The notes beneath the pieces are model-generated. The model was not told the origin of the DNA, did no database searches, and saw nothing but the letters and a program-made list of their open reading frames with translations. A DNA stretch of 64,000 nt, taken from the NCBI GenBank assembly GCA_034408895.1, contig JAWXCI010000011.1, positions 1 through 64,000 on the forward strand, read 5' to 3'. Positions 44,413 to 53,492 of this stretch are shown in pieces. Each line of letters opens with the position of its first letter. Position 1 is the first letter of the stretch. A program made the position numbers and the translations under genes. This stretch comes from UBA4660 sp034408895. Lineage in GTDB: Bacteria > Bacteroidota > Bacteroidia > Flavobacteriales_D > Sanyastnellaceae.

Positions 44413-46191
44413 ATGAACAAAGCAATAACCGGAGGAGAGTTCCTCATAAGAGAAACAAGTTCAAACGAAGTATTCATTCCCGAAGAATTTTCAGAAGAGC
44501 AACTCATGATGAAAACAACCTGCGAGGATTTTGTCGCGCGGGAAATTGTTCCAAAGTTGGACGCTATTGACCACCAGGAAGAAGGCCTCATGCAATCCAT
44601 CCTCGACAAAGCCGGGGAGCTTGGCCTGCTGGGCATTTCCGTGCCGGAGGATTTGGGCGGCATGGGCATGGATTTCAAAACGAGTATGCTGGTGACTGAA
44701 GCATTGGGAGCAGGACATTCGTTCAGCGTGGCTTATGGTGCGCACACGGGAATCGGTACGCTGCCCATTCTTTATTATGGCAATGAAGAACAGAAAAAGC
44801 GTTTTGTTCCGAAGCTTGTAAGTGGCGAATGGAAAGGTTGCTACTGCCTGACCGAACCCGGCAGCGGCAGTGATGCCAACAGCGGAAAAACAAAAGCAGT
44901 GTTGAGTGACGATGGAAAAAACTACATCGTCAACGGCCAAAAAATGTGGATTACCAACGCAGGTTTTGCGCATGTGCTCATCCTGTTTGCGAAGATTGAT
45001 AGCGATGAAAATCTTTCCGCATTCATCCTCACACGCGACATGGAGGGAATCACTTTCAATGCCGAAGAAAAGAAGATGGGTATTAAAGGTTCAAGCACGC
45101 GGCAGATATTTTTCAATAACGTGAAAGTGCCGGTGGAGAACCTGTTGAGCGAACGCGGCAACGGTTTCAAAATCGCGGTGAACATTCTGAACATCGGCAG
45201 GATAAAACTGGGTGGCGGTGTGCTGGGCGGTTCCAAGGCCACACTCACTGACGCGATTCATTACGCCAATGAGCGCCAGCAATTCGGCAGGCCGATTATG
45301 AAATACGGAGCCATCCGCCACAAGATTGCCGATATGGCCATTCGCATTTATGCGCTTGAATGCGCAGTGTATCGCGCCACACAAAATATTGATGACGCCA
45401 TCGTTTCATTGGCTGCCGGAGGCGTGGAAAAAGGTAAAGCAGTTTTGAAAGGCATTGCTTCGTTTGCACCTGAATGCGCGATACTGAAAGTGTTCGGCAG
45501 CGAGGTGCTGGACTTTGTGGTGGATGAAGCATTGCAGATTCATGGGGGAATGGGATATAGCGCTGAAACCCATGTGGAGCGGGCCTATCGTGACGCGCGT
45601 ATCAACCGCATTTTTGAAGGCACCAACGAAATCAACCGCCTGCTCACGGTGGACATGATTCTGAAAAAAGCTATGAAAGGGGAACTTGATTTGATGACAC
45701 CCGCCATGAAAGTTGCAGGTGATTTGATGAGTATCCCCGACTTTGGCGAAAGCACCAACGATGTGTTTGAACAACACAAAAAGTACCTGGTGAATTTCAA
45801 AAAAGCGATACTGATGGTGGCAGGTGCGGCAGTACAAAAACTGATGATGACACTGGACAAAGAGCAAGAGATTCTGATGAATGTAGCCGACATGATTATA
45901 CAGACTTACATCACTGAAAGCACATTGCTGCGCACAGAAAAACTGGTTACACTACGCGGTGCTGACAAATGCAAAGAGCAAATCGAAATGATGAAAGTTT
46001 TCTTTTATGACGCTTCGGAAATCATTGGCCGCGCTGGCCGCGAGGCGCTCTACGGCTTTGCCGAAGGCGATGAACAACGCATGATGTTGATGGGAATAAA
46101 GCGCTTTACCAAGATGGAAATATTCAATGTGAAAGAAACGAGAAGAGTGATTGCTGCAAAATTAATAGTCGAAAATGCCTATTGCTATTGA
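44413..46191 (+). CDS. fadE: Acyl-CoA dehydrogenase (FadE, long form)
   Basis: 592 residues, longer than the usual 380 and like VLCAD-type enzymes. FAD-binding CLTEPGSGSDANSGKTKA, a substrate loop KMWITNAGFAHVLI, and the catalytic Glu in RIFEGTNEINR (around residue 400). The last 170 residues form the extra helical domain of VLCAD-like proteins. It catalyses the first oxidation of beta-oxidation and is separated from fadA by the four-helix-bundle insertion. Confidence 0.93.
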   Translation: MNKAITGGEFLIRETSSNEVFIPEEFSEEQLMMKTTCEDFVAREIVPKLDAIDHQEEGLMQSILDKAGELGLLGISVPEDLGGMGMDFKTSMLVTEALGAGHSFSVAYGAHTGIGTLPILYYGNEEQKKRFVPKLVSGEWKGCYCLTEPGSGSDANSGKTKAVLSDDGKNYIVNGQKMWITNAGFAHVLILFAKIDSDENLSAFILTRDMEGITFNAEEKKMGIKGSSTRQIFFNNVKVPVENLLSERGNGFKIAVNILNIGRIKLGGGVLGGSKATLTDAIHYANERQQFGRPIMKYGAIRHKIADMAIRIYALECAVYRATQNIDDAIVSLAAGGVEKGKAVLKGIASFAPECAILKVFGSEVLDFVVDEALQIHGGMGYSAETHVERAYRDARINRIFEGTNEINRLLTVDMILKKAMKGELDLMTPAMKVAGDLMSIPDFGESTNDVFEQHKKYLVNFKKAILMVAGAAVQKLMMTLDKEQEILMNVADMIIQTYITESTLLRTEKLVTLRGADKCKEQIEMMKVFFYDASEIIGRAGREALYGFAEGDEQRMMLMGIKRFTKMEIFNVKETRRVIAAKLIVENAYCY

Positions 46192-46201
46192 GATTCGGAT
46201 C

Positions 46202-46283
46202 ATTATAGCCTCCAGAGGCTATAATGGGCAATTATAGCCTCCAGACACTATAATGAGTCATTATAGCCTCCAGAGGCTATATT
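46202..46283. repeat. Three palindromic repeats, 29-bp period, ahead of the SatD-like gene
   Basis: Three 24-bp palindromes with the form ATTATAGCCTC-CA-GAGGCTATAAT at 46202-46225, 46231-46254 and 46260-46283, separated by 5 bases. The middle one has ACACT instead of GAGGCT in the right arm and the third ends ATATT. They lie between the fadE stop and the ATG at 46300. Two more copies lie at 47648-47700. Arrangement and symmetry suggest dimeric protein binding. Confidence 0.85.
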
Positions 46284-46299
46284 CGCCACTTCGGAAAAA

Positions 46300-46926
46300 A
46301 TGGAACAGATAGCAGTAATAACAGGCGACATAGCGGGCTTTACCCGCATGAACCAAAAGAAGCGCGACAAATGCCTTGATGATTTGAAGCGTTGTTTTGA
46401 AGTATTGAAAGAATACCGAAAACAAAACTCATTGCGCGGAAATCCTGAAATATTTCGTGGCGATAGTTTTCAACTGGTGCTTACAAAGCCAACAAATGCA
46501 CTTGCGGTGGTATTGCAATTAAAAACATTTCTCGTATTTGAAATCAAGCTGTCTGTGGGTATTGGCACCAGTTCGCCACTAAAGAGAAGATCCGGAGAAT
46601 CAGATGGAGAGGCATTTCATCTTTCCGGAAGAACATTGGATGAGATGAAGTATTCCACTGTTTCAACCTCTTTCAAAACAACGAGTAATGAACTGAATGA
46701 TGAACTTGAAACACATTGCTACCTGCTGGAAGGCATGACCTCCCGGTGGACTATCGTTCAAAAAGATGTGCTGTTCTACAAGCTGATTGGATACACGGAA
46801 ACAGAGATTGCAGAAGTGCTTCACATAAGTCAACCTACGGTAAACGCCCACTCAAAAGCAGCGAACTGGAAAGCAGTGGAGAGATTGCAGAAAAGATTTA
46901 GCAACATCGTTTCATCAATGAAATAG
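46300..46926 (+). CDS. SatD-like protein: cyclase-like N-domain with C-terminal HTH
   Basis: 208 residues. The N-terminus AVITGDIAGFTRM and the following helix-strand order resemble SatD-family and class III nucleotidyl cyclase folds, in which an Asp at the GDI position binds metal; RGDSFQL supplies the second Asp. From about residue 155 a sigma-4-like helix-turn-helix is seen (YTETEIAEVLHISQPTVNAH). It lies 16 bp downstream of three palindromes and 8 bp upstream of a DUF3307 membrane protein. I infer a sensor-regulator that may bind a nucleotide; catalytic activity is unproven. Confidence 0.65.
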   Translation: MEQIAVITGDIAGFTRMNQKKRDKCLDDLKRCFEVLKEYRKQNSLRGNPEIFRGDSFQLVLTKPTNALAVVLQLKTFLVFEIKLSVGIGTSSPLKRRSGESDGEAFHLSGRTLDEMKYSTVSTSFKTTSNELNDELETHCYLLEGMTSRWTIVQKDVLFYKLIGYTETEIAEVLHISQPTVNAHSKAANWKAVERLQKRFSNIVSSMK

Positions 46927-46934
46927 AAGAGCGA

Positions 46935-47654
46935 ATGGGTACGCTAATTTTTATCAAACTTTTGCTGGCCCACCTGGTTGGCGACTTCTTGTTGCAGTCG
47001 AAAGCAACGGTAGAGGACAAACGAAAAAAGAAAGCGGCCTCAATTCATCTTTACATGCACGGGGTAATGCATGCCGCACTGGCATGGTTGCTTTTGTTTG
47101 ATTGGCAATATTGGTGGGTGGCTATGTACATCTTCCTCATCCACACGTTGATTGATACATTCAAACTGTACTTCGACAAGCATGGAAGGTGGCATTGCTT
47201 TGTGATTGACCAAGCTTTGCACATCGTTTCAATACTGCTTGTTTGGTGTTGGATAAATGACTGGACACTACTCAGTGAATGTGAATTCATATTTTCAAAT
47301 GAGAACTTTTTCGTTGTTGCAACTGCTTATCTTTTTGTGAGCTGGCCTGTTGCCTATCTTATGAAATCAATTCTCAGAAGTTTTCATTTCAAAAAAGTAG
47401 AAGCCGATGAAAGTCTGCAAAACGCAGGTCAGGCTATTGGCATTTTGGAAAGAATTCTCACACTCACTTTTATTCTCACTGGCCAGTACGAGGTAATCGG
47501 CTATTTGATTACAGCAAAATCATTGCTCCGTTTTCGCGAGGGAACCATTGAAGAGCCTCGTATCCAGACGGAGTACCTTATCATAGGAACGCTGCTCAGT
47601 TTTCTTTTTTCACTCGTGGTTGGCTTGTCTGTCAAGGCTTTCGGAGCATTATAG
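46935..47654 (+). CDS. DUF3307 membrane protein
   Basis: 239 residues with about six membrane helices. The start LLLAHLVGDFLLQSKATVEDKRKK is typical of DUF3307, with polar residues H12, D16 and Q20 inside the first helix and HGVMHAALAWLLLF and HTLIDTFKLY in the next ones. These conserved His and Asp residues in the membrane suggest metal or small-molecule handling. It is co-transcribed with the SatD-like gene. Its stop codon TAG lies within a palindromic repeat copy. Confidence 0.8.
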   Translation: MGTLIFIKLLLAHLVGDFLLQSKATVEDKRKKKAASIHLYMHGVMHAALAWLLLFDWQYWWVAMYIFLIHTLIDTFKLYFDKHGRWHCFVIDQALHIVSILLVWCWINDWTLLSECEFIFSNENFFVVATAYLFVSWPVAYLMKSILRSFHFKKVEADESLQNAGQAIGILERILTLTFILTGQYEVIGYLITAKSLLRFREGTIEEPRIQTEYLIIGTLLSFLFSLVVGLSVKAFGAL

Positions 47655-47700
47655 CCTCCAGAGGCTATAATCGCCCATTATAGCCTCTGGAGGCTATAAT
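47648..47700. repeat. Two palindromic repeats at the convergent gene ends; likely bidirectional terminator
   Basis: Copies at 47648-47671 and 47677-47700, again with a 29-bp period. The second is the reverse complement of the first (centre TG instead of CA). They lie at the convergent ends of the DUF3307 gene (stop 47654) and the TIGR02757 gene (stop 47708). Either copy makes a stable hairpin in RNA, so termination is plausible besides the operator idea. Confidence 0.85.
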
Positions 47701-47707
47701 TTGCTTT

Positions 47708-48487
47708 TTAGAATTTTTCAATCGCACCCAAACCAAACAGCGCAAAATCATATTTCACAGGGTCACTTGCATCAAACGACCGAAGCACTGCATCCAATTC
47801 CTCCACCGCTTTCCAATCATTTTGTTTGCGTGTGAGCAATCCAAGTTTTCGAGAAACATTGCCGGTGTGCACATCAAGCGGAATGGATAACAGTGAAGGA
47901 GAAGGTTTTTTCCAAATTCCGAAATCAACTCCATGTTTGTCTTTACGTACCATCCACCGCAAATACATGTTTATGCGTTTTGCAGATGAACCCTCCATCG
48001 GATTTGAAATGTGTTTGCGTGTTCTTGCCGGATGTGAAATTTCAAAAAAGAGCCTCTTGAAGGCCGCGATGGCATGTTGAGGATTGCGATAGCCAATCAT
48101 TTCGTCAGAAAAAACTTTTTCCATGCCTCCTTTTTTCAAATAGATAAACTTGAGCGCTTTGACGAAGTGTTTGAAGTCCTGATCATTGAAAGTGCGATGT
48201 GCGAACTTGTTCAGCCGTAACAATTCTTTTGCGGAATGGTTCATCACAAAATCAAAAGGGCTTTCATCCATCATCATCATCATCCGGTTTGCACTTGTCA
48301 GGATTGACTTGCGATTGCCCCATGCGATTGTTGCGGACAGGAACCCCGCAATCTCGATGTCTTCCTTTTTTGAAAAGCGATGGGGAATGGAGATGGGGTC
48401 GAATTCGATAAAAGTCAATGAGTTGTGTTTCGCAGACTTTTCATCGAGGAATTCCTTCATGGAATTGATGTCGGTTGTTTTGGACAT
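47708..48487 (-). CDS. TIGR02757 family protein
   Basis: 259 residues. Recognisable blocks are DPISIPHRFSKKEDIEIAGF, LSATIAWGNRKSI and the C-terminal IPLDVHTGNVSRKLGLLTRKQND. This family (DUF2400) is widespread in Bacteroidota and some proteobacteria; the IPLDVHTGNVARKLGL motif resembles that of HhH-GPD glycosylases, so a DNA- or RNA-related activity has been guessed. No experimental function is known to me. It is transcribed alone and converges with the SatD-DUF3307 module. Confidence 0.88.
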   Translation of the reverse strand: MSKTTDINSMKEFLDEKSAKHNSLTFIEFDPISIPHRFSKKEDIEIAGFLSATIAWGNRKSILTSANRMMMMMDESPFDFVMNHSAKELLRLNKFAHRTFNDQDFKHFVKALKFIYLKKGGMEKVFSDEMIGYRNPQHAIAAFKRLFFEISHPARTRKHISNPMEGSSAKRINMYLRWMVRKDKHGVDFGIWKKPSPSLLSIPLDVHTGNVSRKLGLLTRKQNDWKAVEELDAVLRSFDASDPVKYDFALFGLGAIEKF

Positions 48488-48570
48488 AGCCGCAAATAAA
48501 GCTTGGCGGCCTTAGGGAAATTTAGCATTCCACACGGGTTGCCGTGGCTGTTACTTTTGGCCTCCGAATT

Positions 48571-50616
48571 ATGAATTTCGTTTACCCGTCAATACTATGG
48601 GCACTTGGCGCCCTCTCCATACCCATTATTGTTCATCTTTTCAATTTCCGCAGGTTTAAGAAAGTTCTCTTCCCTAACGTTTCGTTTCTCAAAGAAATAA
48701 AACAGGAAACACAATCGAAGAGCAGGTTGAAACATCTCCTCATTCTGGCTTCACGACTTCTTGCTATTGCTGCCATTGTTCTGGCATTTGCCCAACCCTT
48801 TATTCCCACAACGCAGAAGGCGGCTGTTACCGGCAATCGTGCTGTCGGTGTTTACATTGACAATTCATTTAGTATGGAGGCCGAACACGAAGGAGGGATG
48901 TTGCTGGAACTAGCCAGGAACAAAGCTTTTGAAATTGTAAACGCGTTTGCACCTTCTGATAAATTCCAGTTGCTCACCAATGATTTTGAGGGAAGACATC
49001 TTCGCCTGGTAAGCCGTGAAGAGATGACCGACCTGATTCATGAAATACAGATTTCCCCGAAGTCGAGAAAAATTTCAGAAACCTTTTCCCGCCTGCGTGA
49101 TGGGTTGAATTCAAGTGGCATTGACAACAAAACTGCTTTTCTTCTTACCGACCTCCAGAAGAGCAGCACCGACCTGGAAGATTTGGAGAACGACACCACC
49201 ATACAGTTGAGGCTTGTGCCCAGTCTTGCTTCCACCCGCTCGAATCTTTTTATTGATTCTGTGTGGTTCGACACACCGGTGCGATTGCTCAACCAGCCTG
49301 AGGCGCTCAATGTGCGCATCGGAAATTCTTCCGCTGATGAGAAGAACAATATCCCGCTTTCATTAAGGGTGAATGGTGAGCAGAAATCCGTGGCCACTGT
49401 GAACGTCCCGGCAAACAGCAAAGCGGATGTTGAACTTACATTTTCGAATACAGGGGCTGGAATCAAACAATGCATTGTGAGCATTGACGACCATCCGGTT
49501 TCATTCGACAATCAGTTTTATTTTTCGTTTGATGTGGCTGAACAAATTCTTGTCACGAATATTGGGAATACATCCGGTGCTTCTGGCCCAGTGGCCACAT
49601 TGTTTTCCGAAGACCCGTATTTCAGATATGCTCAGATGAGTGCTGCCAATATTGATTTTGGCGAATTGCAGAAACAGAACCTCGTAGTGCTCGACCAGTT
49701 GATTGAAATGAGTTCAGGGCTACAAAGCGAGCTGGAAAAATTTGTGAATGCCGGTGGTTCCATCTTCATCGTTCCTGCTCCCGAAGCCGATGTGGTTAGT
49801 TACAACAACCTGCTTTCGAAACTTGGAAGTGTTGCGTTTTCTGAACCGCTTTTTGAAGAAACGAAAGTGAACACGATTAATTATCAGCATCCGGTGTACA
49901 GCAATCTTTTCGAGAAGAACAAACAGGACGTTGATCTTCCTGAAGTTTCCGCATTCTACCCCATGACGGTTTCCTCCCGGTCGGTTTCAGAACCATTGAT
50001 GACTTTGCAAAACGGTTATCCATTTCTAATCAGCACCGATTTTGGAGGGGGCAGAGTGTTCGTTTCCGCTGTTTCACTGAGTAAGGAAGTGAGCAATTTT
50101 ACGGCACATGCCTTGTTCCCGGCTACTCTTCTTTGCGTGGCGGAATACAGCCGCTCAACATCACCGCTTTATTACAACATTGGGCAGGATGAAACCATCA
50201 GCATGGACAACCTGAGCGTCTCGGGTGAAGAATCATTGCGGCTCCGAAACATCCAAACCAATGATGAGTTTATTCCACGGCATAGCAACATGTCTTCATC
50301 CACCGACATTTTTGTGAAGGAAGAAATGAAGCAGGATGGAAATTATTTGCTGAGTCTGGGCGATAGTGTGCTGTCAACACTTTCTTTCAACTACAACCGT
50401 GTAGAATCGCATACAGAGAGTTATTCTGTTGATGAATTGAAAAAGAATATTGTTGATTTGAACTGGGTGAATGCCACTGTTATCGAGACAGGTACAGAAG
50501 GTATTCGCAAAGGCGCCATTGAGTTGAATGAGGGAAGAAAACTTTGGTGGACATGTATTGTATGGGCATTGATATTTCTAGCTGTCGAAGTTTTGCTTAT
50601 CAAATTTTGGAGATAG
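48571..50616 (+). CDS. BatA-domain membrane protein with VWA-like region
   Basis: 681 residues from ATG 48571 (a GTG 27 bases upstream is possible but weak). The N-terminal BatA segment (FVYPSILWALGALSIPIIVH, then FRRFKKVLFPNVSFLKEI) gives two membrane helices, followed by a VWA-like domain (AVGVYIDNSFSMEAE, with DxSxS-like residues changed to DNSFS). A large periplasmic region and a final helix (WWTCIVWALIFLAVEVLLI) follow. Proteins of this type occur near Bat aerotolerance genes in Bacteroidota. It lies 71 bp before the dihydroorotase-like gene. Confidence 0.82.
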   Translation: MNFVYPSILWALGALSIPIIVHLFNFRRFKKVLFPNVSFLKEIKQETQSKSRLKHLLILASRLLAIAAIVLAFAQPFIPTTQKAAVTGNRAVGVYIDNSFSMEAEHEGGMLLELARNKAFEIVNAFAPSDKFQLLTNDFEGRHLRLVSREEMTDLIHEIQISPKSRKISETFSRLRDGLNSSGIDNKTAFLLTDLQKSSTDLEDLENDTTIQLRLVPSLASTRSNLFIDSVWFDTPVRLLNQPEALNVRIGNSSADEKNNIPLSLRVNGEQKSVATVNVPANSKADVELTFSNTGAGIKQCIVSIDDHPVSFDNQFYFSFDVAEQILVTNIGNTSGASGPVATLFSEDPYFRYAQMSAANIDFGELQKQNLVVLDQLIEMSSGLQSELEKFVNAGGSIFIVPAPEADVVSYNNLLSKLGSVAFSEPLFEETKVNTINYQHPVYSNLFEKNKQDVDLPEVSAFYPMTVSSRSVSEPLMTLQNGYPFLISTDFGGGRVFVSAVSLSKEVSNFTAHALFPATLLCVAEYSRSTSPLYYNIGQDETISMDNLSVSGEESLRLRNIQTNDEFIPRHSNMSSSTDIFVKEEMKQDGNYLLSLGDSVLSTLSFNYNRVESHTESYSVDELKKNIVDLNWVNATVIETGTEGIRKGAIELNEGRKLWWTCIVWALIFLAVEVLLIKFWR

Positions 50617-50687
50617 TAGAAGAGACCGAAGACCACAGTGGCTGAAACTGAAATTTGGAATTTGAAATTTGGAATTGACAATCCGGA

Positions 50688-51929
50688 ATGGGAACACTAA
50701 TTAAGTCGGCAACTATTGTTGATGCACGGAGCACATTGAATGGCAAAGTGAGGGATGTCCTTATTGAAAAAGGAATCATCACTTCCATTTCAACTAGCAT
50801 TTCGGATGGAAAGCACAGAGTCATAAAGTCAAAAGGCCTGTGCGTTTCACCAGGCTGGATTGACCTGCGGGCGAATTTTCGCGACCCCGGTTTTGAGTAC
50901 AAAGAGGATTTGATAAGTGGTGCCGAGGCTGCTGCCAGCGGAGGTTTCACACGGGTGGTACTCATGCCTTCCACATTTCCCGTGGCAGATAGCAAGAGCG
51001 CAATTGAGTACCTCGTTTCAAAGTCGAAAAATTTAGCTGTTGCCATTATTCCGACTGGTTCTCTCTCTGCAAATATGGAAGGAAAACAACTTGCAGAAAT
51101 GTTTGATATGTACAGCAGTGGTGCATTGGCTTTTACTGATGATAAAATTCATGTGAGCACAGAACTGATGGTGAGGGCGCTTGAGTACACCCGGAATTTT
51201 GGTGGACTTGTGATGACATTGCCATACGATGACGGTGTGAATCCTGCGGGTCAAATCAATGAGGGACCCGCAAGTATTTCTACAGGATTGAAGGGCATTC
51301 CAAATGTGAGCGAAGAACTTGCGTTGCAAAGAGACATTGAATTGCTGCGATATTGTGGTGGACGAATGCATGTATCTCTCATCTCAACAGCAAAGTCGGT
51401 TGAATTTATCCGCAAGGCCAAAAGGGACAAACTGAAAATTTCGTGCGCCATTGCAGCTCACCAACTGAACTTCACGGATGACGACCTCAGAAATTTTGAC
51501 AATAACCTGAAAGTGTTGCCGCCTTTCAGAAATGAGACAGACCAAAAGGGAATTGTTGCGGGGCTGAAGGATGGAACCATTGATGCCATTTGTAGCGACC
51601 ATTCTCCTGAAGATGTGGAACACAAAAACCGTGAGTTCGGGTATTCGGAATTTGGTGTCAGCAGCATACAAACTGCATTTTGCTCTGCTTATTCTGCGCT
51701 GAAAAATTCACTGACGATTGAACAACTCGTGTCCAAATTCACAGCAGGACCTGTCGGCATATTAGGATTGCAGATGAACAAAATTGAAGAGGGCGCTGAA
51801 GCGGAACTCACCGTTTTTTCAACGTTGGAGTCTACGCATTTCACTGAAAGTTCTTGGAAATCAAAATCGAAAAATTCCCCATTCCTCAAGAAGGAATTGA
51901 GCGGAAAGGTGATTGCTACTATCAGTTAA
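50688..51929 (+). CDS. Dihydroorotase-like protein lacking the metal-binding His pair
   Basis: 413 residues, full length for type I dihydroorotases. The cyclic amidohydrolase order is intact, but the D-x-H-x-H metal site after the first strand reads DLRANFRDPG: Arg61 and Asn63 replace both His. The later CSDHSPED motif is kept. Such inactive homologues (pyrC') exist beside active PyrC and support aspartate transcarbamoylase assembly in some bacteria. So the name dihydroorotase should be used with care. It is downstream of the BatA-domain gene on the same strand. Confidence 0.87.
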   Translation: MGTLIKSATIVDARSTLNGKVRDVLIEKGIITSISTSISDGKHRVIKSKGLCVSPGWIDLRANFRDPGFEYKEDLISGAEAAASGGFTRVVLMPSTFPVADSKSAIEYLVSKSKNLAVAIIPTGSLSANMEGKQLAEMFDMYSSGALAFTDDKIHVSTELMVRALEYTRNFGGLVMTLPYDDGVNPAGQINEGPASISTGLKGIPNVSEELALQRDIELLRYCGGRMHVSLISTAKSVEFIRKAKRDKLKISCAIAAHQLNFTDDDLRNFDNNLKVLPPFRNETDQKGIVAGLKDGTIDAICSDHSPEDVEHKNREFGYSEFGVSSIQTAFCSAYSALKNSLTIEQLVSKFTAGPVGILGLQMNKIEEGAEAELTVFSTLESTHFTESSWKSKSKNSPFLKKELSGKVIATIS

Positions 51930-51938
51930 TTGGCATCA

Positions 51939-52259
51939 TCAAGCCTGGCCTTGTGGCCCTCCGAAATTCACGGGAAATGCATTTTCCTGACTCAACGTTT
52001 CATTGATTTTGCCATGCTGTGATTCAAACTTGGTGATGTTCTCCATTAGCGCACGCATCAATCGTTTGGCGTGTTGTGGTGTGAGTATCACGCGGGATTT
52101 CACTTTTGCCTTGGGCACTCCGGGCATCACGCGGATAAAGTCCACCACAAACTCGGCAGGCGAGTGAGTGATAACTGCGAGATTGGAATAAACGCCTTGC
52201 GCCACTTCTTCTGAAAGCTCGATATTGAGTTGCTGTTGGGGATTTTTGTTGTCTGCCAT
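51939..52259 (-). CDS. DUF3467 protein
   Basis: 106 residues. IELSEEVAQGVYSNLAVITHSPAEFVVDFIRVMPGVPKAKVKSRVILTP (conserved from start to RVILTP, here by region) is the full DUF3467 signature. The family is universal in Bacteroidota and of unknown function; its small size and lack of membrane or signal segments suggest a cytoplasmic regulator. It converges with the dihydroorotase-like gene (9-bp gap). Confidence 0.9.
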   Translation of the reverse strand: MADNKNPQQQLNIELSEEVAQGVYSNLAVITHSPAEFVVDFIRVMPGVPKAKVKSRVILTPQHAKRLMRALMENITKFESQHGKINETLSQENAFPVNFGGPQGQA

Positions 52260-52314
52260 TTGAGTTTATTAATTCTTAATTAGAAAGTTTGCGAATTTCG
52301 GTGGAAAGTGGTGT

Positions 52315-53034
52315 TCACAGAAAATCCAACAAATCATACATGTTTCGGATGGTGTAAGTTGGAGTGTAATTGTGGCGAATTCCGGATTCACCGGCAAGTG
52401 ATTCTTCGGTGGTGGTAAGGAATGCCTGGTCCATCCCGAAGTCACGTGCGCCAAGAATATCAGCCTCCCAGTCGTCACCAATCATAAGGCTGGTTTCTTT
52501 TAACGCACCTGCGGTTTTCAGTGCAAATTCAAAAATTGCCGCATTAGGTTTCCGCACACCGCAATCTTCAGAATTGATGATGTGCGAGAAATAGTGCGTG
52601 ATTCCTCCTGCATCAAGTTTCAGTCCCTGCACTTCTTTAAATCCATTGGTGATGATGTGAAGCTGGTAGATTTTTGAAAGAGTATCCAATGCGTGCTTTG
52701 TTCCTTCCACAAGTTGCGTCTGGCGCGGGCATATTTCCAAAAATTCGTTTGAAAAATCGTTGAGCCAGGCAGGTTTTTCTATTCCTACATCTGCAAATGC
52801 TCTTTCGAATCGGATTGTGCGAAGTACATTTTTTTCTATTTGTCCTTTCCGGTACAAAGTCCAAACCTGGTCGTTGTGGAAATGATAACGCGAAATAAAT
52901 TTTTCAAAATCAATTTTATCGAGACCTTGATGATTGTAGTTTGAAAAAAGAATGGACAAGGCATTGTGTGCGTTGATTCGCAAATCCCACAACGTACCGT
53001 CAAGGTCGAAGAAAAGATGTGTGTACTTTTTCAA
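52315..53034 (-). CDS. HAD-superfamily phosphatase (YjjG-like)
   Basis: 239 residues if started at TTG 53032-53034, which overlaps the TGA of the upstream gene (TTGA); the frame extends to 53097 only by entering that gene. Motif I FFDLDGTLWD, motif II ITNGF, motif III KPNAAIF and motif IV GDDWEADILGA are complete. The match to YjjG-type enzymes suggests a nucleotide 5'-phosphatase acting on UMP/dUMP-like substrates. Its link with upp two genes upstream fits pyrimidine salvage. Confidence 0.85.
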   Translation of the reverse strand: MKKYTHLFFDLDGTLWDLRINAHNALSILFSNYNHQGLDKIDFEKFISRYHFHNDQVWTLYRKGQIEKNVLRTIRFERAFADVGIEKPAWLNDFSNEFLEICPRQTQLVEGTKHALDTLSKIYQLHIITNGFKEVQGLKLDAGGITHYFSHIINSEDCGVRKPNAAIFEFALKTAGALKETSLMIGDDWEADILGARDFGMDQAFLTTTEESLAGESGIRHNYTPTYTIRNMYDLLDFL

Positions 53035-53492
53035 AATTGGAAACTCAGGCCTATCAGTTTCATACCATAAGCAACGGAGGAGAGCAAAACGGACCAAAAG
53101 AAGAAACCAACAATCATCATTGATAATGCATTTGGGTTATGCCTGTAAAATTTTGCCGCAACAAGTGATGCTATTGGAACGGAAATCAATCCTGAGATGA
53201 GCATCAGCCCTTTGATGCCGTACCGCCATTTCAACTTTATTATTCTTCTCTTCCATGGTTTGAAATTTTTTTTGGGCTTCCAAAAAACATGCGCCAGCCA
53301 GTTGAAGATGTATTCCCCAAAATGAAAGAAAATGTAAACTCCAAGTGCAGCGCCCGATGATGTGATGGCTATGGTACCAAGCCATGACCAATGTTCTCCA
53401 CCATCATCTAGTATCATGGCAAAAGGAACAAAGAGGAATTTTCCAATGCAAGCCATCCACCAAAAGAAAATTTTCAGAAACATGGATAACAT
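53031..53492 (-). CDS. Small membrane protein between upp and the HAD phosphatase
   Basis: 153 residues with three or four membrane helices (FLKIFFWWMACIGKFLFVPF, LGTIAITSSGAALGVYIFFH, LMLISGLISVPIASLVAA and MMIVGFFFWSVLLSSVAYG). It overlaps upp by one base and the HAD gene by four. Basic residues between helices 2 and 3 (KPKKNFKPWKRR) mark the cytoplasmic loop. I do not recognise a functional family. A similar gene is common beside small transport or channel-like proteins in Bacteroidota. Confidence 0.72.
   Translation of the reverse strand: MLSMFLKIFFWWMACIGKFLFVPFAMILDDGGEHWSWLGTIAITSSGAALGVYIFFHFGEYIFNWLAHVFWKPKKNFKPWKRRIIKLKWRYGIKGLMLISGLISVPIASLVAAKFYRHNPNALSMMIVGFFFWSVLLSSVAYGMKLIGLSFQF

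Noticed and set aside
46202..46283. Three evenly spaced 24-bp repeats that might suggest a CRISPR array
   Set aside because: Spacers are only 5 bases long, repeats are palindromes, and no cas genes are present.
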